Below, piece by piece: positions 1 through 9,891 of a stretch of DNA of 64,000 bases. The translations under genes and the position numbers were made by a program. The stretch spans positions 1 to 64,000 of the forward strand of contig JACRET010000068.1 in assembly GCA_016218105.1 (NCBI GenBank). Reading direction: 5' to 3'. The DNA comes from Deltaproteobacteria bacterium (GTDB taxonomy: Bacteria > Desulfobacterota > GWC2-55-46). The first letter of the stretch is position 1. The number at the start of each line of letters is the position of its first letter. The notes under the pieces were generated by a model, which was not told where the DNA came from, made no database searches, and saw nothing but the letters and a program-made list of their open reading frames with translations.

Positions 1-85
1 GCAGGAAAGACTGGTTTAACATCTTATCGGACGGGAATAGATAAACTTTAACTTAAACATTATATTCCCCATCACTCCCCCGGCT

Positions 86-134
86 AATATGTCGCATAAT
101 GGATATTATGTCAAATTATGTCAAATTATGTCTA
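86..134 (-). promoter_or_regulatory. Promoter with three tandem 10-bp repeats, reading out of the window
   Basis: On the minus strand three decamers follow each other at 105-134: two exact TTGACATAAT copies (105-114, 115-124) and one variant (125-134). Each exact copy carries a consensus -35 hexamer TTGACA (109-114 and 119-124). A 17-bp spacer from either one leads to a partial -10 (CATATT at 86-91 or CATTAT at 96-101, each 4 of 6). An inverted repeat CATAAT-N4-ATTATG lies at 95-110. This could be a promoter with duplicated -35 boxes or a promoter overlapped by operator repeats one helical turn apart. It would drive a gene to the left of the window, downstream of xerD. No gene is supported between 1 and 200. 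Confidence 0.5.
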
Positions 135-200
135 TCAAATATTCAAAAGAGGTCTACAGGTAGTTTTCCGAGTGGATATGGGTGCTCAGGCAGTTATCCC

Positions 201-1091
201 CTAACCGCGCGGGTGTTTCTTATGGAGCTTTTTGAGGCGTTCGTTTGTGATGTGGGTGTAGATCTGTGTGGTAGATATGTCGGCGTGTCCGAGCATGGCC
301 TGAACGAGCCTCAGGTCGGCGCCTCCCTCAAGGAGGTGTGTCGCGAATGAGTGCCTGATTATATGAGGCTTGATCTTTTTTTTATCTATGCCGGCCTTCA
401 ACGCGGAAAGTTTTATAATCACCCAAAAGTTCTGCCGGGTCATCTTCGTACCCCTCGCCGTCACGAAGAGGAACTTATTCTGCCTGTTTTTAAGTATCGC
501 CGGGCGCGCCTCGTCCATATATCGTTTAAGCCATTCCATGGCCGAGAGCCCCAGAGGCACAAGCCGCTCCTTGGACCCTTTGCCGAACGCGGTGAGATAA
601 CCGGCCTGAAGGCTCAGGTCATTCAGTTTCAGGGAAACAAGTTCGGAAACACGCAGCCCGGTGGCGTAAAGGGTTTCAAGCATCGCCTTGTCACGCAGCC
701 CGAGGGGCCTACCCGTATCAGGGGCTTGAAGGAGCCTGTCTACCTCCGCAAATTTAAGGAAATCTGGGAGCTTTCTCTGTGCCTTGGGTATGTCTATCGC
801 TGAGCATGGGGACGCCTTGACCTGCCCCTGTTTAAGAAGATACTTGTAGAGCCCCCTTACGGCTATAAGGGCCCTGGTATAAGACCGCACGGATTGGCCG
901 CCCGCCTTAAGGTCGCGCATGAACCCTGAGATATCATCCGGTGCCGCGTCAGTAAGGGGCCTGCCTTTGGAATTGATGTAAGAGATGAACTTCAGGAGGT
1001 CTCTCCTGTAGGACAGGCGTGTATTCTCAGATAGCCCCTTTTCAACCACAAGGTAATCGAGAAAACCCTGAATGGAAAGTTCGTCATTCAT
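201..1091 (-). CDS. xerD: Site-specific tyrosine recombinase XerD
   Basis: Tyrosine recombinase of the XerC/XerD type, which resolves chromosome dimers at dif together with its partner and FtsK. The N-terminal SAM-like DNA-binding half spans about residues 5-95 and the catalytic half about 110-290. All six catalytic residues are visible: R147 (TGLRVSEL), K171, H243 and R246 (HIIRHSF), H269 (LGH) and the nucleophile Y278. These positions are one residue away from those of E. coli XerD, and the length of 296 aa is typical. The gene starts 9 bp after glnD ends and is probably the last gene of mutS-amiC-glnD-xerD. XerC cannot be fully excluded without a tree, but the residue spacing favours XerD. 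Confidence 0.93.
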   Translation of the reverse strand: MNDELSIQGFLDYLVVEKGLSENTRLSYRRDLLKFISYINSKGRPLTDAAPDDISGFMRDLKAGGQSVRSYTRALIAVRGLYKYLLKQGQVKASPCSAIDIPKAQRKLPDFLKFAEVDRLLQAPDTGRPLGLRDKAMLETLYATGLRVSELVSLKLNDLSLQAGYLTAFGKGSKERLVPLGLSAMEWLKRYMDEARPAILKNRQNKFLFVTARGTKMTRQNFWVIIKLSALKAGIDKKKIKPHIIRHSFATHLLEGGADLRLVQAMLGHADISTTQIYTHITNERLKKLHKKHPRG

Positions 1092-1100
1092 GGCGGTTTG

Positions 1101-3755
1101 TCATGGCCTGATGTTGGGCTGCTGTTTTTCGGTAAGCACCTTGAAAAGTATGTCTACGATCTCCTTAAGCCGTTCCTTGTAGTATATCTTCTGCCCAAAT
1201 ATATCCTTTACATAAAAAATATCGGCCGCCTCGTCGCCTTTTGTGGATATCTTGGCTATATATATGTAGAGGCCGAGCCTCGACAATGTGCTCGTTATAT
1301 CGTAGAGAAGCCCGATCCTGTTCTGGGTGTGTATGTCGATAACGGTATATGAATCAGATACGTCGTTGTCCGTCTGTACGAATGTGCGCACGCTCGGCTT
1401 TGCCTTTTTGTCGAGGATGGACGGCTTCCGTTTGCCGACAAGGGCGGCTACCTTTGTCCTCCCGGTAATGACGTCCGACAAGTCGCTCTCGATCTTCCTG
1501 AACTTGGCCTCGTCGGTTATCAGCTCGGAGGTTGCGCTGTTGACCTGTAATATATCGAGCACGATCCCGTTCTTTAATGTGTTTATCTGCGCTCCGAGTA
1601 TGTTTACCGCGTTCGCCGCCATGACGCCGGTTATCATGGAAAAAAGGCCGTGGACATCGTGCGTGCAGATGAGTATCTCGGTATATTCCCTGAACGTATT
1701 CTGGCTTGTCCTCATGACATAAGGCTTGCCGCTGAAATCCCTCACTACCTTAATATGCCCGGCTATCGCGTCAGGACTGTTGGAGAGGAAATACCTGTGA
1801 GGGAGCAGCTGGAAATAATCGTCAACGCAGTAAGTGTCGATGCAGTCGGGCTTAAGGATCTCCATTACGCGCTCTTTTATCGCATACACCTTTACTATCG
1901 CCTCTTCGGCCTCGAACGTTCCCCTCTCAAGGACTGTCAGCGCCTTGAAATAAAGCTCCTGAAAGAGCGCCCCTTTCCATTGGCTCCAGACGTCAGGCCC
2001 TACAGCCCTGACATCGGCGAACGTAAGGAGGTACAGGAGATTGAGCCTCTCGATCTCGCCGGTCTTTTTAGCGAATTCGATTATAAGCTTCTCATCGTGA
2101 AGGTCCCTGTACTGCGCGATATCGGCAAGGAGCAGGTGGTTCTTTACAAGAAACTTTATCAGGTTGGTGTCGTCCTCGGAGAGATGGAGCCTCGCGCAGA
2201 TGGATGGCACCATATGCGCTCCCTTTTCTGCGTGCCCCTTTCCGTGCGCCTTTCCAATATCATGGAAGAGCACCGCGAGCATCAATACCTCCGGGTTCGG
2301 TATCTCCTCGAAGAGCGTTGACAGGAGCGAAAAATCGCCCTTATACTGGCCTCTGAGCCTTTCGAGCTCCCTTATCGCGAAGAGCGTGTGCGCGTCTACC
2401 GTGTAAACATGATAAAGGTCGTGCTGCACCCTGCAGCTGATCTCACCGAATTCAGGGATGTACTTCTCCAGGAACTTAAGTTTCTGCATCTCTAAAAGCG
2501 TCTTGTATACGTTTTTGTGCTTGAGTATCTTAAGGAACGAGTCCGATACCTCGCGCGATGATCTGAAATCATCGCCTGCATGCTCCAGGTAATTAAGTAC
2601 TACGTCTTTGGTCGCTTGATCGATATCCACGTCGAAAGCCTGGGAGTATTCGAAGGCCTTTATCGCCGCGACAGGGTCGTTCGCCACAGCCTCCTTGTCC
2701 TTGATCCTCAAAAGCCCCCCGGCGATGGAGTAGTTCTTGTCTATCCTTACCTTTTTTTTAGGCCATGTGAAGCGCCCCTCCTCTTCCCTGTGGATCGTCC
2801 TTGAAAGGATAAGGTTTGAGTAATGGTTCAAGTTCAACGCGTCGCGGTAGTACTTCTGCATGAACTGCTCAACCGCCAAAGAGTGCTCGGCGTTCTGAAA
2901 ACCCAGGATCCCTGCTATGCGCTCCTGATGGTCAAACGTAAGCTGGTCGTTCTTCCTGCCTGTATGGAAGTGAAGCTCATTCCTTACCCAGAGCATTGAA
3001 TCAAGAGAGGTCTCAAGCTTCTTTTTGTCGTGCTCGGAGATGAGGCCCAGGGAGAAAGGCTCTATCGATTTTCCGTTCCTGGCCTTCACGACCCACATGG
3101 CGGTATGAAGGTCGCGAAGCCCCCCCTCACCTTCCTTTACGTTCGGCTCGAGTATATATACCGAGCCGCCGTATTTGGCGTGCCGTTGTCTCGTCTCTTC
3201 GATCTTGTCGTTTATAAAAGACCCGGTGCGGGCCTTGTTAAAAAGCTCTTTTCTTATGCTTGAATGGAGGTGGTCGTACAAACCCTCGTCCCCGTGTATG
3301 AACCTCAGGTCCAGAATGGCTGTCATGGTCTTCAGGTCGTCCTTGGCAAGCGATATGCACTCGCCCAGCGACCTGATACTGAACCCGAGGTCAAGGCCGG
3401 TGTCCCAGAGCACATAGAGCATCTGCTGGGTCAGGTCCTCTATCGCCGGGGTCAGTTTTTTATTATAGAGGAGCATCAGGTCGATGTCGGAACGGAGGTT
3501 CAGCTCTCCCCTTCCGTAGCCGCCGATGGCTACGAGGGCCATCTTTTCCACGCATTTAAGTTCTTCTATCTTGTACGTGAACAGCCCTTTGAGGAGGTTG
3601 TCGATTAGATGGGTGTACGATGTGCAGATATCCCTGCCGGTCGATCCGGCAAGGTGTTTCTTCCTTAATTCCTCTTCGCCCTTAAAGAGGTACTCTTTAA
3701 TGACCGGAGCCGCCTCGGCGTTCGCCCTTAATGAATCGAGCACCCTGTTGTGCAT
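1101..3755 (-). CDS. glnD: Bifunctional uridylyltransferase / uridylyl-removing enzyme GlnD
   Basis: Nitrogen sensor that uridylylates PII proteins when glutamine is low and removes the group when it is high. The nucleotidyltransferase motif GGYGRGEL..RSDIDL lies near residues 80-95, an HD phosphohydrolase motif (FHDIGKAHGKGH) lies mid-protein, and two ACT domains sit at the C-terminus, which is the full GlnD architecture. The longest frame begins at 3782, inside amiC, but the ATG at 3755 has a strong purine-rich Shine-Dalgarno (AAGGGGGGG) just upstream and does not overlap amiC, so I chose it (884 aa). Substrate PII genes are not in the window. Confidence 0.94.
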   Translation of the reverse strand: MHNRVLDSLRANAEAAPVIKEYLFKGEEELRKKHLAGSTGRDICTSYTHLIDNLLKGLFTYKIEELKCVEKMALVAIGGYGRGELNLRSDIDLMLLYNKKLTPAIEDLTQQMLYVLWDTGLDLGFSIRSLGECISLAKDDLKTMTAILDLRFIHGDEGLYDHLHSSIRKELFNKARTGSFINDKIEETRQRHAKYGGSVYILEPNVKEGEGGLRDLHTAMWVVKARNGKSIEPFSLGLISEHDKKKLETSLDSMLWVRNELHFHTGRKNDQLTFDHQERIAGILGFQNAEHSLAVEQFMQKYYRDALNLNHYSNLILSRTIHREEEGRFTWPKKKVRIDKNYSIAGGLLRIKDKEAVANDPVAAIKAFEYSQAFDVDIDQATKDVVLNYLEHAGDDFRSSREVSDSFLKILKHKNVYKTLLEMQKLKFLEKYIPEFGEISCRVQHDLYHVYTVDAHTLFAIRELERLRGQYKGDFSLLSTLFEEIPNPEVLMLAVLFHDIGKAHGKGHAEKGAHMVPSICARLHLSEDDTNLIKFLVKNHLLLADIAQYRDLHDEKLIIEFAKKTGEIERLNLLYLLTFADVRAVGPDVWSQWKGALFQELYFKALTVLERGTFEAEEAIVKVYAIKERVMEILKPDCIDTYCVDDYFQLLPHRYFLSNSPDAIAGHIKVVRDFSGKPYVMRTSQNTFREYTEILICTHDVHGLFSMITGVMAANAVNILGAQINTLKNGIVLDILQVNSATSELITDEAKFRKIESDLSDVITGRTKVAALVGKRKPSILDKKAKPSVRTFVQTDNDVSDSYTVIDIHTQNRIGLLYDITSTLSRLGLYIYIAKISTKGDEAADIFYVKDIFGQKIYYKERLKEIVDILFKVLTEKQQPNIRP

Positions 3756-3765
3756 ATTCCCCCCC

Positions 3766-5016
3766 TTAAACCGACCCTGCACCGTTGATATACTTCATAA
3801 GGCCCGTAGTAATGCCTTCTATGACCTCGTTCAAATACTTCTCATCCTGGAGCCGCTTTTCCTCAATAGGATTACTTATGTAGGAAACCTCTATGAGGAT
3901 GCTCGGCATCTTCGTGCCGACAAGCACATAGAACGGCGCGCCCTTGACGCCGTTACTCTTGATGTCCTTGAAATTCTCTTTTAGATTATAGACAAGCTTC
4001 TCATGCACCGCGGCGGCAAGACGGACCGAGTCGTTTGTCTTGGCGGTCTTTATAAGGTCGTTCAATATGAACTCAAGGTCGCTGACAGACCTGGTGGAAG
4101 TGGCGTTCTCCCTCGCGGCCACCCTCTTTGCCGCGGCATCGTTGGAGATGTTAAGGGTATATGTCTCTATCCCCGACGCGGTTCTTTTGGGCGAGGCATT
4201 TATGTGTATCGAGACAAAGAGGTCGGCGTCCTGGCTGTTAGCGATGGCCGTCCTCTCCTCCAGCGGAATAAAGACATCGGTATCACGCGTCATAATTATC
4301 TTAGCGCCGAGCCTGGAGTGCAGTTTCTCACGGAGCATCCTGGAGAGCCTGAGCGTTACGTCCTTCTCCTTTAGCCCGTTCTTTCCTATTGCGCCGGGGT
4401 CCTTGCCTCCATGACCCGGGTCGATGACGATCTTACGCACCTTAAGGCCAAGCTGCTGGGACAGGCTTGGGGAGGCGAGGGCCTTTTTTGTGTCAGGCTC
4501 TTTAACCCCCTTTGTCCGCTCCTTTTCCCTGGGAGCCGGGGGTTCGGTTACCGGGACCTCGGCCTGAGCGACTTCCTTCCCTTTCCCTGTGACATCCACG
4601 ACTATCCTGAAAGGGTCGGTCAAAGGGAATATCTTGAAATCATCGATTGATTCAATGTCGAAAACCACGCGCACCGTGTCCTTGTCGTACTGCCCGGCGC
4701 GGGCGGTCTTGAGAAGCCCGTCGTTTATGGGGATGTTCTTGGCAAGCGTAGCGGCCAACCGGGAGTCTTTTATATCAACATAAAGACGCTTCCAATCCCT
4801 GTTGATCGCCGGGTCGGAGTTAAGGAGCTTGTGGGAGAATTCGGTTTTTTTGTCGAGGTTGATCACGATACGGGTATAATTCGGGTTTGACCAGTGTTTT
4901 ACCTCTGTCACATCCGCGAATTTGGCTGCGTTCGAATGGACAGGAAATAACAAAATAGCGGCAGGCACGGACAGAATAAAGAGGAGCCATATTTTCAAAA
5001 GGAGGCGCAAATTCAA
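3766..5016 (-). CDS. amiC: N-acetylmuramoyl-L-alanine amidase with AMIN domain
   Basis: Periplasmic cell-wall amidase that cuts the bond between MurNAc and the stem peptide, mainly at division sites. The N-terminus has a hydrophobic signal segment (about residues 5-30), then an AMIN domain (about 35-140), a linker rich in Pro, Lys and Glu, and an Amidase_3 domain (about 195-410). Zinc and catalytic residues are visible in DPGHGGKDPGA, NGLKEKD, SIHINAS and ILIEVSYISNP. The TTG start at 5016 overlaps the mutS stop by 4 nt. A second TTG two codons later (5010) sits at a better distance (7 nt) from GGAG, so the true start may be there. AmiA, AmiB and AmiC assignment is by domain layout only. Confidence 0.9.
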   Translation of the reverse strand: MNLRLLLKIWLLFILSVPAAILLFPVHSNAAKFADVTEVKHWSNPNYTRIVINLDKKTEFSHKLLNSDPAINRDWKRLYVDIKDSRLAATLAKNIPINDGLLKTARAGQYDKDTVRVVFDIESIDDFKIFPLTDPFRIVVDVTGKGKEVAQAEVPVTEPPAPREKERTKGVKEPDTKKALASPSLSQQLGLKVRKIVIDPGHGGKDPGAIGKNGLKEKDVTLRLSRMLREKLHSRLGAKIIMTRDTDVFIPLEERTAIANSQDADLFVSIHINASPKRTASGIETYTLNISNDAAAKRVAARENATSTRSVSDLEFILNDLIKTAKTNDSVRLAAAVHEKLVYNLKENFKDIKSNGVKGAPFYVLVGTKMPSILIEVSYISNPIEEKRLQDEKYLNEVIEGITTGLMKYINGAGSV

Positions 5017-7601
5017 TTCTCCATCATCTCTTTTAATTTATTGAGCTCCATCATCGCTTCTATGGGGGTAATACTGTTGACATCGAGCGCCCTGAGCCTT
5101 TCCCTGAGCGGGTCTTTATCCCCAAGGAGGCTCAACTGGCAAGCCTCCCCTTCATGGCGCTTGTCCACGGAAAGCCTTGGCACACCCGAAGAGTTCAGCT
5201 CTCCGGACTCCAGGTTCTTAAGTATCTCCCTCGCCCTTGAGAGAACGGCTTCAGGGAGCCCCGCGAGCCTCGCCACCTGTATCCCGTAACTCCTTGAGCT
5301 TCCGCCTGGCACTACCTTTCTCAGGAATATTATCTTATCTCCCCATTCCTTGACAGCCATATTATAATTTTTGACCCGTTCCCTTGTCAAGGAAAGGTCT
5401 GTAAGCTCGTGATAATGCGTCGCGAAAAGTGTCTTGGCGGCCACATCAGGATGGTCGTGAATGTATTCGACTATCGACCATGCGATCGAAAGGCCGTCAA
5501 AAGTAGAAGTCCCCCTGCCTATCTCATCGAGAATCACAAAGCTCCTCGACGTCGCGTTATTAAGGATATTCGCGGTCTCGTTCATCTCAACCATGAAAGT
5601 GGATTGCCCCCTCGCGAGATCGTCCGAAGCCCCTACCCTCGTGAATATCCTGTCAACGGCCCCGATCGTAGCCTTTGACGCCGGGACAAAAGACCCTATC
5701 TGCGCCATCAGTATTATAAGTGCGTTCTGCCTCAAGTAGGTCGATTTACCGGCCATGTTCGGGCCGGTAAGGATGATGATCCTGTTTGAGCCGTTATCGA
5801 GCGTTAGATCGTTGGCGACAAATCCGTCCCTTGACTGTTTTTCCACTACAGGGTGTCTGCCGCCCTCTATCGCGATTATATCATCATTGTTGACCAGCGG
5901 CCTTGCGTAGTCCATCTCTTCAGCGATATCCGCGAAAGATGATAGGACATCTAGGAGTGCGATAACGTCAGCGGTTTTCCGCACCCTTTCAGAATATTTA
6001 CCAAGCTCTTTCACTATCCCCGAGAACAGATTGATCTCAAGCTCCACGGCCTTTTCCTCAGCCGAGAGTATCTTCTCTTCCCATTCCTTGAGGGCCGGCG
6101 TTATATAGCGCTCGGCGCCGGTCAGTGTCTGCTTCCTTATATAGTCAGCAGGGACGCTCTGCAGATTTGCCCTCGTTATCTCTATATAGTAGCCGAAGAC
6201 CCGGTTGTAGCCTACCTTGAGAGAATTTATGCCTGTCCTTGCCCTCTCGGACGCCTCCAGGCCTATTATCCAGTCCTTGCCGCCCGAGCCTATTTCCCTA
6301 AGCTCATCCAAAAGCGGATTGCAGCCGTTTTTTATGACCCCTCCATCCCTGATAAATACCGGAGGGTTGTCTTTGATAGAGGCGTCGATTATGCCGACGG
6401 CTTCCCTGACCTCGTCGATAGAAGAAGCCGCCTCTTTAAGCATTGCCGAACCGAAGGAAGCGATAGCCTCTCTTATCTCCGGGATTATTTTTAGGGACTC
6501 CTTTAGCGCGATGAGGTCCCTCGGCCCCGCGGCCCCAAGCGATACCTTGACCGATAACCTTTCAAGGTCGTAGACGCTGTTCAGGAGAGCCTTAATCCCT
6601 CTCCTCTTTTCCCTGTCATCGAGCAGTTCGGCAACGGCGTCCTGCCTGTCCCTGATAGGCGCGGCATCCTTAAGAGGATGGAGCAGCCACGATTTAAGCC
6701 TTCTTCCTCCCATTGCCGTGGAAGTCTTGTCGAGAAGCTCAAGTAAAGTGCCTTCCTTTCCGGCCGATCTCATGTTCTCCATGATCTCCAGGTTCCGGCG
6801 CGTCGAGCTGTCCATGACGAGATAATCTTCCGTAGAGTAAGGCGCGCATTTTTTGACATGGACGAGCGCCGCCCTCTGCGTGTCTTTAATATACTGAAGG
6901 AGCGCCCCGGCCGCCCTGGTGCCGTCTACAAGCTCTTTACAGCCGAAGCCGTCAAGTGACGCTATGCCGAAGTGCGTTATAAGACGCTCAAAAGAGGCCT
7001 TATGCTCGAAATCGTATTCCGGCAGCGTGGTGATCTTTTTGACAGGGAATTCAGCGGACGTGAAAGTCTCTTTCAAGCCCTCCTGGACAAGCATCTCAAG
7101 CGGGCGGATCCTCCTCACCTCGTCCTTAAGCGAGGTCATCCCTGAAAGTTCCGTCAGACGGAATTCCCCCGTAGAGACGTCCATGTAAGAGAAGCCGCAT
7201 CTTTTATTGTTGATAAACGCGGATGCTATGAAGTTGTTGGACTTGGGGTCTAAAAGCTCCTCATCCAGGGCTATGCCCGGGGTGATGACCTTTACGACCG
7301 CCCTCTCGACTATCCCCTTGGCGACGCCTGGGTCTTCGACCTGCTCGCAAATGGCGACCTTATGCCCTTCTTTTACGAGCTTCGCGACATAGGAGGACGC
7401 GGAGTGATATGGAATCCCGCACATCGGGATGTCTTTAGCCTTGTCCCTGGACGTAAGGGCTATGCCTAAGACACGGGATGAGAGGATAGCGTCGTCGAAG
7501 AACATCTCGTAAAAATCCCCCATCCTGAAAAAAAGAATAGAGTCGCTGTTCTCTCTTTTAATTTCGAGGTACTGCCGCATGGCAGGGGTAAGGCTTTTCA
7601 T
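5013..7601 (-). CDS. mutS: DNA mismatch repair protein MutS
   Basis: Mismatch-recognition ATPase. The N-terminal mismatch-binding domain contains GDFYEMF, whose Phe-x-Glu pair wedges into the mispair. The C-terminal ABC-type ATPase has Walker A (GPNMAGKST), Walker B with the signature region (VILDEIGRGTSTFDG) and the conserved THYHEL. At 862 aa it is the usual MutS1 length. The start matches the family N-terminus (LTPAMRQYLEIK). No clear Shine-Dalgarno precedes it. The 63-bp gap to the GH57 gene shows no convincing promoter or terminator. It overlaps amiC, so the two are probably translated from one message. MutL is not in the window. Confidence 0.96.
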   Translation of the reverse strand: MKSLTPAMRQYLEIKRENSDSILFFRMGDFYEMFFDDAILSSRVLGIALTSRDKAKDIPMCGIPYHSASSYVAKLVKEGHKVAICEQVEDPGVAKGIVERAVVKVITPGIALDEELLDPKSNNFIASAFINNKRCGFSYMDVSTGEFRLTELSGMTSLKDEVRRIRPLEMLVQEGLKETFTSAEFPVKKITTLPEYDFEHKASFERLITHFGIASLDGFGCKELVDGTRAAGALLQYIKDTQRAALVHVKKCAPYSTEDYLVMDSSTRRNLEIMENMRSAGKEGTLLELLDKTSTAMGGRRLKSWLLHPLKDAAPIRDRQDAVAELLDDREKRRGIKALLNSVYDLERLSVKVSLGAAGPRDLIALKESLKIIPEIREAIASFGSAMLKEAASSIDEVREAVGIIDASIKDNPPVFIRDGGVIKNGCNPLLDELREIGSGGKDWIIGLEASERARTGINSLKVGYNRVFGYYIEITRANLQSVPADYIRKQTLTGAERYITPALKEWEEKILSAEEKAVELEINLFSGIVKELGKYSERVRKTADVIALLDVLSSFADIAEEMDYARPLVNNDDIIAIEGGRHPVVEKQSRDGFVANDLTLDNGSNRIIILTGPNMAGKSTYLRQNALIILMAQIGSFVPASKATIGAVDRIFTRVGASDDLARGQSTFMVEMNETANILNNATSRSFVILDEIGRGTSTFDGLSIAWSIVEYIHDHPDVAAKTLFATHYHELTDLSLTRERVKNYNMAVKEWGDKIIFLRKVVPGGSSRSYGIQVARLAGLPEAVLSRAREILKNLESGELNSSGVPRLSVDKRHEGEACQLSLLGDKDPLRERLRALDVNSITPIEAMMELNKLKEMMEN

Positions 7602-7664
7602 GTACGGAACTCGTATGCGCGGACAATATTGGAAATGAAAAAGCCGTCCCGCCTAAGTGATTTT

Positions 7665-9887
7665 TTAAACCATCCAGTCGTGCTGCTCGAAATCCTCGGA
7701 AGGCGCGTTGAATATGATGAACCCTTTAACAGGCCATCTTTCAAGACCGCGTTCCCCTCCGTTTATGTTTATCACAAGCCTGATCTCATCGCCTTTTGCC
7801 ACCTTTAGAAATTCCAGGGGGATGCCAAGCTCGACAACCGCATCGGCGGCGATGTTCAGAAGCTCGCCGGCCTCCGCCCATTTCCCGTCCCCAAGCTTCT
7901 CATGAAGAGTTGTCTTGATCTCTTTGCCCTTTACAGCGGCATTAAGCTTAACGGCCCTCGGGTGCAGGAAATGCATCGAGAAGCTCCATTCTTTTTCATA
8001 GGGCGTTATTTCGGAGAGGTAATCGAACCTTAAGAACAGCGCGTCCTCAGAAAACCCGAATGAAATGCCTTCGATAAGCCCGTTGCTCTGGAGCTCCTTG
8101 TGCATGGCGCTCCCGTAGTACTGGTGTTCAAGCCTGCCGGCCGGAAGCCACTCGAAGTAGTTTGAGATATTGCCGTCTATAATCGGCTTTAAAAGGGCCG
8201 TGGGCAAAACCTGGGGCACGATCCCCTTTATCCCGGAAGAGATCGGTATATCCAGCGAATCAGGCGGCTCCATCTCTATCAGCGTATATATCTTTTTTAT
8301 ATGTCTCCTGAAAAGATGGTCGAAATGCTCATCGCTTAAGGATGAATGTTCCTCTCCGTACCACCAGAACCAATCGCTCCCCTCGGCGGCGTATATCTCC
8401 TCCCAGGCTTCTTCTATGGCCTTTGCCTTTTCCTCGCGCACGGAAGGTCCAAGTGATTTTTCATACTTTACCAAAGCGGCTCGCGCCTCGGCGATATAGT
8501 CCCATGCCGCGTTATCCTCCTGGTGCCCGATCCATATCTTGAAGTTGTGGCTTATCCATGAACCTGGGTACAGCCAGGGCAGGTTCTCGCGGTAAGTTGT
8601 TTTTGTAAGGAACTCGTTTATGGTCACGCAGCTGAGTTTCGAGTGCTTTGATAATTTCGAGTAAAGGGAAACGAGGAAGTCCCTGCCGTCGTTCCTGAAG
8701 TGCTCCCATGCGTTCTCGCCGTCAAGGATAACGCTCACGATATGCTTGCCGGGCTCTTCAAGCATATTGTGGATATGCACGAGCCTCGCTATAAAGTCGT
8801 TAGCCGCTGTCTCCGCGTCTATCTTGGAGTAGTCAAATCCGATCAGGTCGGAGAGCACATGGTCCCTGAAAACCATCGATAACGCCTCTCCGTTCACCTC
8901 TATCGAATAAGGCTTGTAAAGAAACGGGTCGAAGCAATTCCCGGCGCTGTCCCTTCTTAAAGGCCTTTTAAGCGAATTTGATAATATCTCCTCGTCGGTG
9001 GCAAGCCACTTTACCCCCTCGGCCGCGACCAGCGGGAGCATATCCATACTTACCGAGCCCTCGGAGGGCCATATGCCGTGAGGCTTTGTCCCGAACGTAT
9101 CCTTATAGAGCTGTACGCCCTTCCTGAGCTGCCGTTCAGCGTCCTCAGGGTGAGCGAATCTCTCCGAAGGCAGAGTCACCCACGGCATCGCCTCTTTTGC
9201 CGAGTGGCTGTCGCACAGGAGCGGCAGTATCGGGTGGTAATAGGGTGTCGTCGAGACCTCTATTATGCCTTTCTCCATCATCTCCTTGTACTTGGGGATG
9301 ACCGTGCCGGCGATCTCTATCTGCTTTTGCAGGAGCTTCTTCTTTTCGTGTTCAGTATATCCGCCCCCCTTCTCGTACAGAGAGGTCAGGAACGGGTCTT
9401 TCTCCCTTAATACAGGGTCGATCCACACGAGGTTGAAGAGCACTTGAAGGTCGAGGTAATCCTGCTCGACAAAGTATCTGAGCACCGCCTGTATTTCTTC
9501 CTTTGTATTGGAGAGCCCGCGCTTTCGCAATAGCTCCGAATACCTCGGCACAGGCCTTATCATATGGTCCCAATTGGCCTGAAAGAAGTACTGGAGCATA
9601 AATGTCCTGTCTTCCTTCGTAAGCTGAGAGGCCTGCTTCTGGCTGAGCTTTCTGAACAAATCAAGGACGTTGCCAGAGGCGTATTCGTTCAGCTGATCGA
9701 TGAGGCATGGCACCAGGTTGAACGTCTGGTGCACGTCCGGGAACTCATCGAGGATAGAGAGCATGTCGTAGTAATCTTTTGTGGCGTGAAAGAGCACCCA
9801 GGGCATGGTGTACTCGGAAGTTATCGGGTCTTTGTAAAGAGGCTGGTGCATATGCCATAAAAAAGCTATATTGAGTCTGTTTGCCAT
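7665..9887 (-). CDS. Glycoside hydrolase family 57 protein
   Basis: Cytoplasmic alpha-glucan-acting enzyme of family GH57 (retaining (beta/alpha)7 barrel); no signal peptide is present. Conserved family regions are visible in order: region 1 HMHQPLY near residue 12, a G-x-x-E...HPILPLL region near 210-225, IWPSEGS with the presumed nucleophile Glu, VILDGENAWEHF with the presumed acid Asp, and HQEDNAAWDYI in region 5. A C-terminal beta-rich extension of about 170 residues follows, as in many amylopullulanase-like members. At 740 aa it fits uncharacterised bacterial GH57 enzymes. The exact substrate (glycogen, maltodextrin or branching activity) cannot be told. It is the last gene of the miaB operon, 4 bp after the beta-propeller lipoprotein. 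Confidence 0.87.
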   Translation of the reverse strand: MANRLNIAFLWHMHQPLYKDPITSEYTMPWVLFHATKDYYDMLSILDEFPDVHQTFNLVPCLIDQLNEYASGNVLDLFRKLSQKQASQLTKEDRTFMLQYFFQANWDHMIRPVPRYSELLRKRGLSNTKEEIQAVLRYFVEQDYLDLQVLFNLVWIDPVLREKDPFLTSLYEKGGGYTEHEKKKLLQKQIEIAGTVIPKYKEMMEKGIIEVSTTPYYHPILPLLCDSHSAKEAMPWVTLPSERFAHPEDAERQLRKGVQLYKDTFGTKPHGIWPSEGSVSMDMLPLVAAEGVKWLATDEEILSNSLKRPLRRDSAGNCFDPFLYKPYSIEVNGEALSMVFRDHVLSDLIGFDYSKIDAETAANDFIARLVHIHNMLEEPGKHIVSVILDGENAWEHFRNDGRDFLVSLYSKLSKHSKLSCVTINEFLTKTTYRENLPWLYPGSWISHNFKIWIGHQEDNAAWDYIAEARAALVKYEKSLGPSVREEKAKAIEEAWEEIYAAEGSDWFWWYGEEHSSLSDEHFDHLFRRHIKKIYTLIEMEPPDSLDIPISSGIKGIVPQVLPTALLKPIIDGNISNYFEWLPAGRLEHQYYGSAMHKELQSNGLIEGISFGFSEDALFLRFDYLSEITPYEKEWSFSMHFLHPRAVKLNAAVKGKEIKTTLHEKLGDGKWAEAGELLNIAADAVVELGIPLEFLKVAKGDEIRLVININGGERGLERWPVKGFIIFNAPSEDFEQHDWMV

Positions 9888-9891
9888 TGCT

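Noticed and set aside
1..200. Short minus-strand frame (about 18 codons) starting near 72
   Set aside because: Too short, no family, and it sits just behind a promoter where a leader is expected.
1650..2321. 223-codon plus-strand frame inside glnD
   Set aside because: Antisense shadow of a conserved gene; no family features or ribosome binding site.
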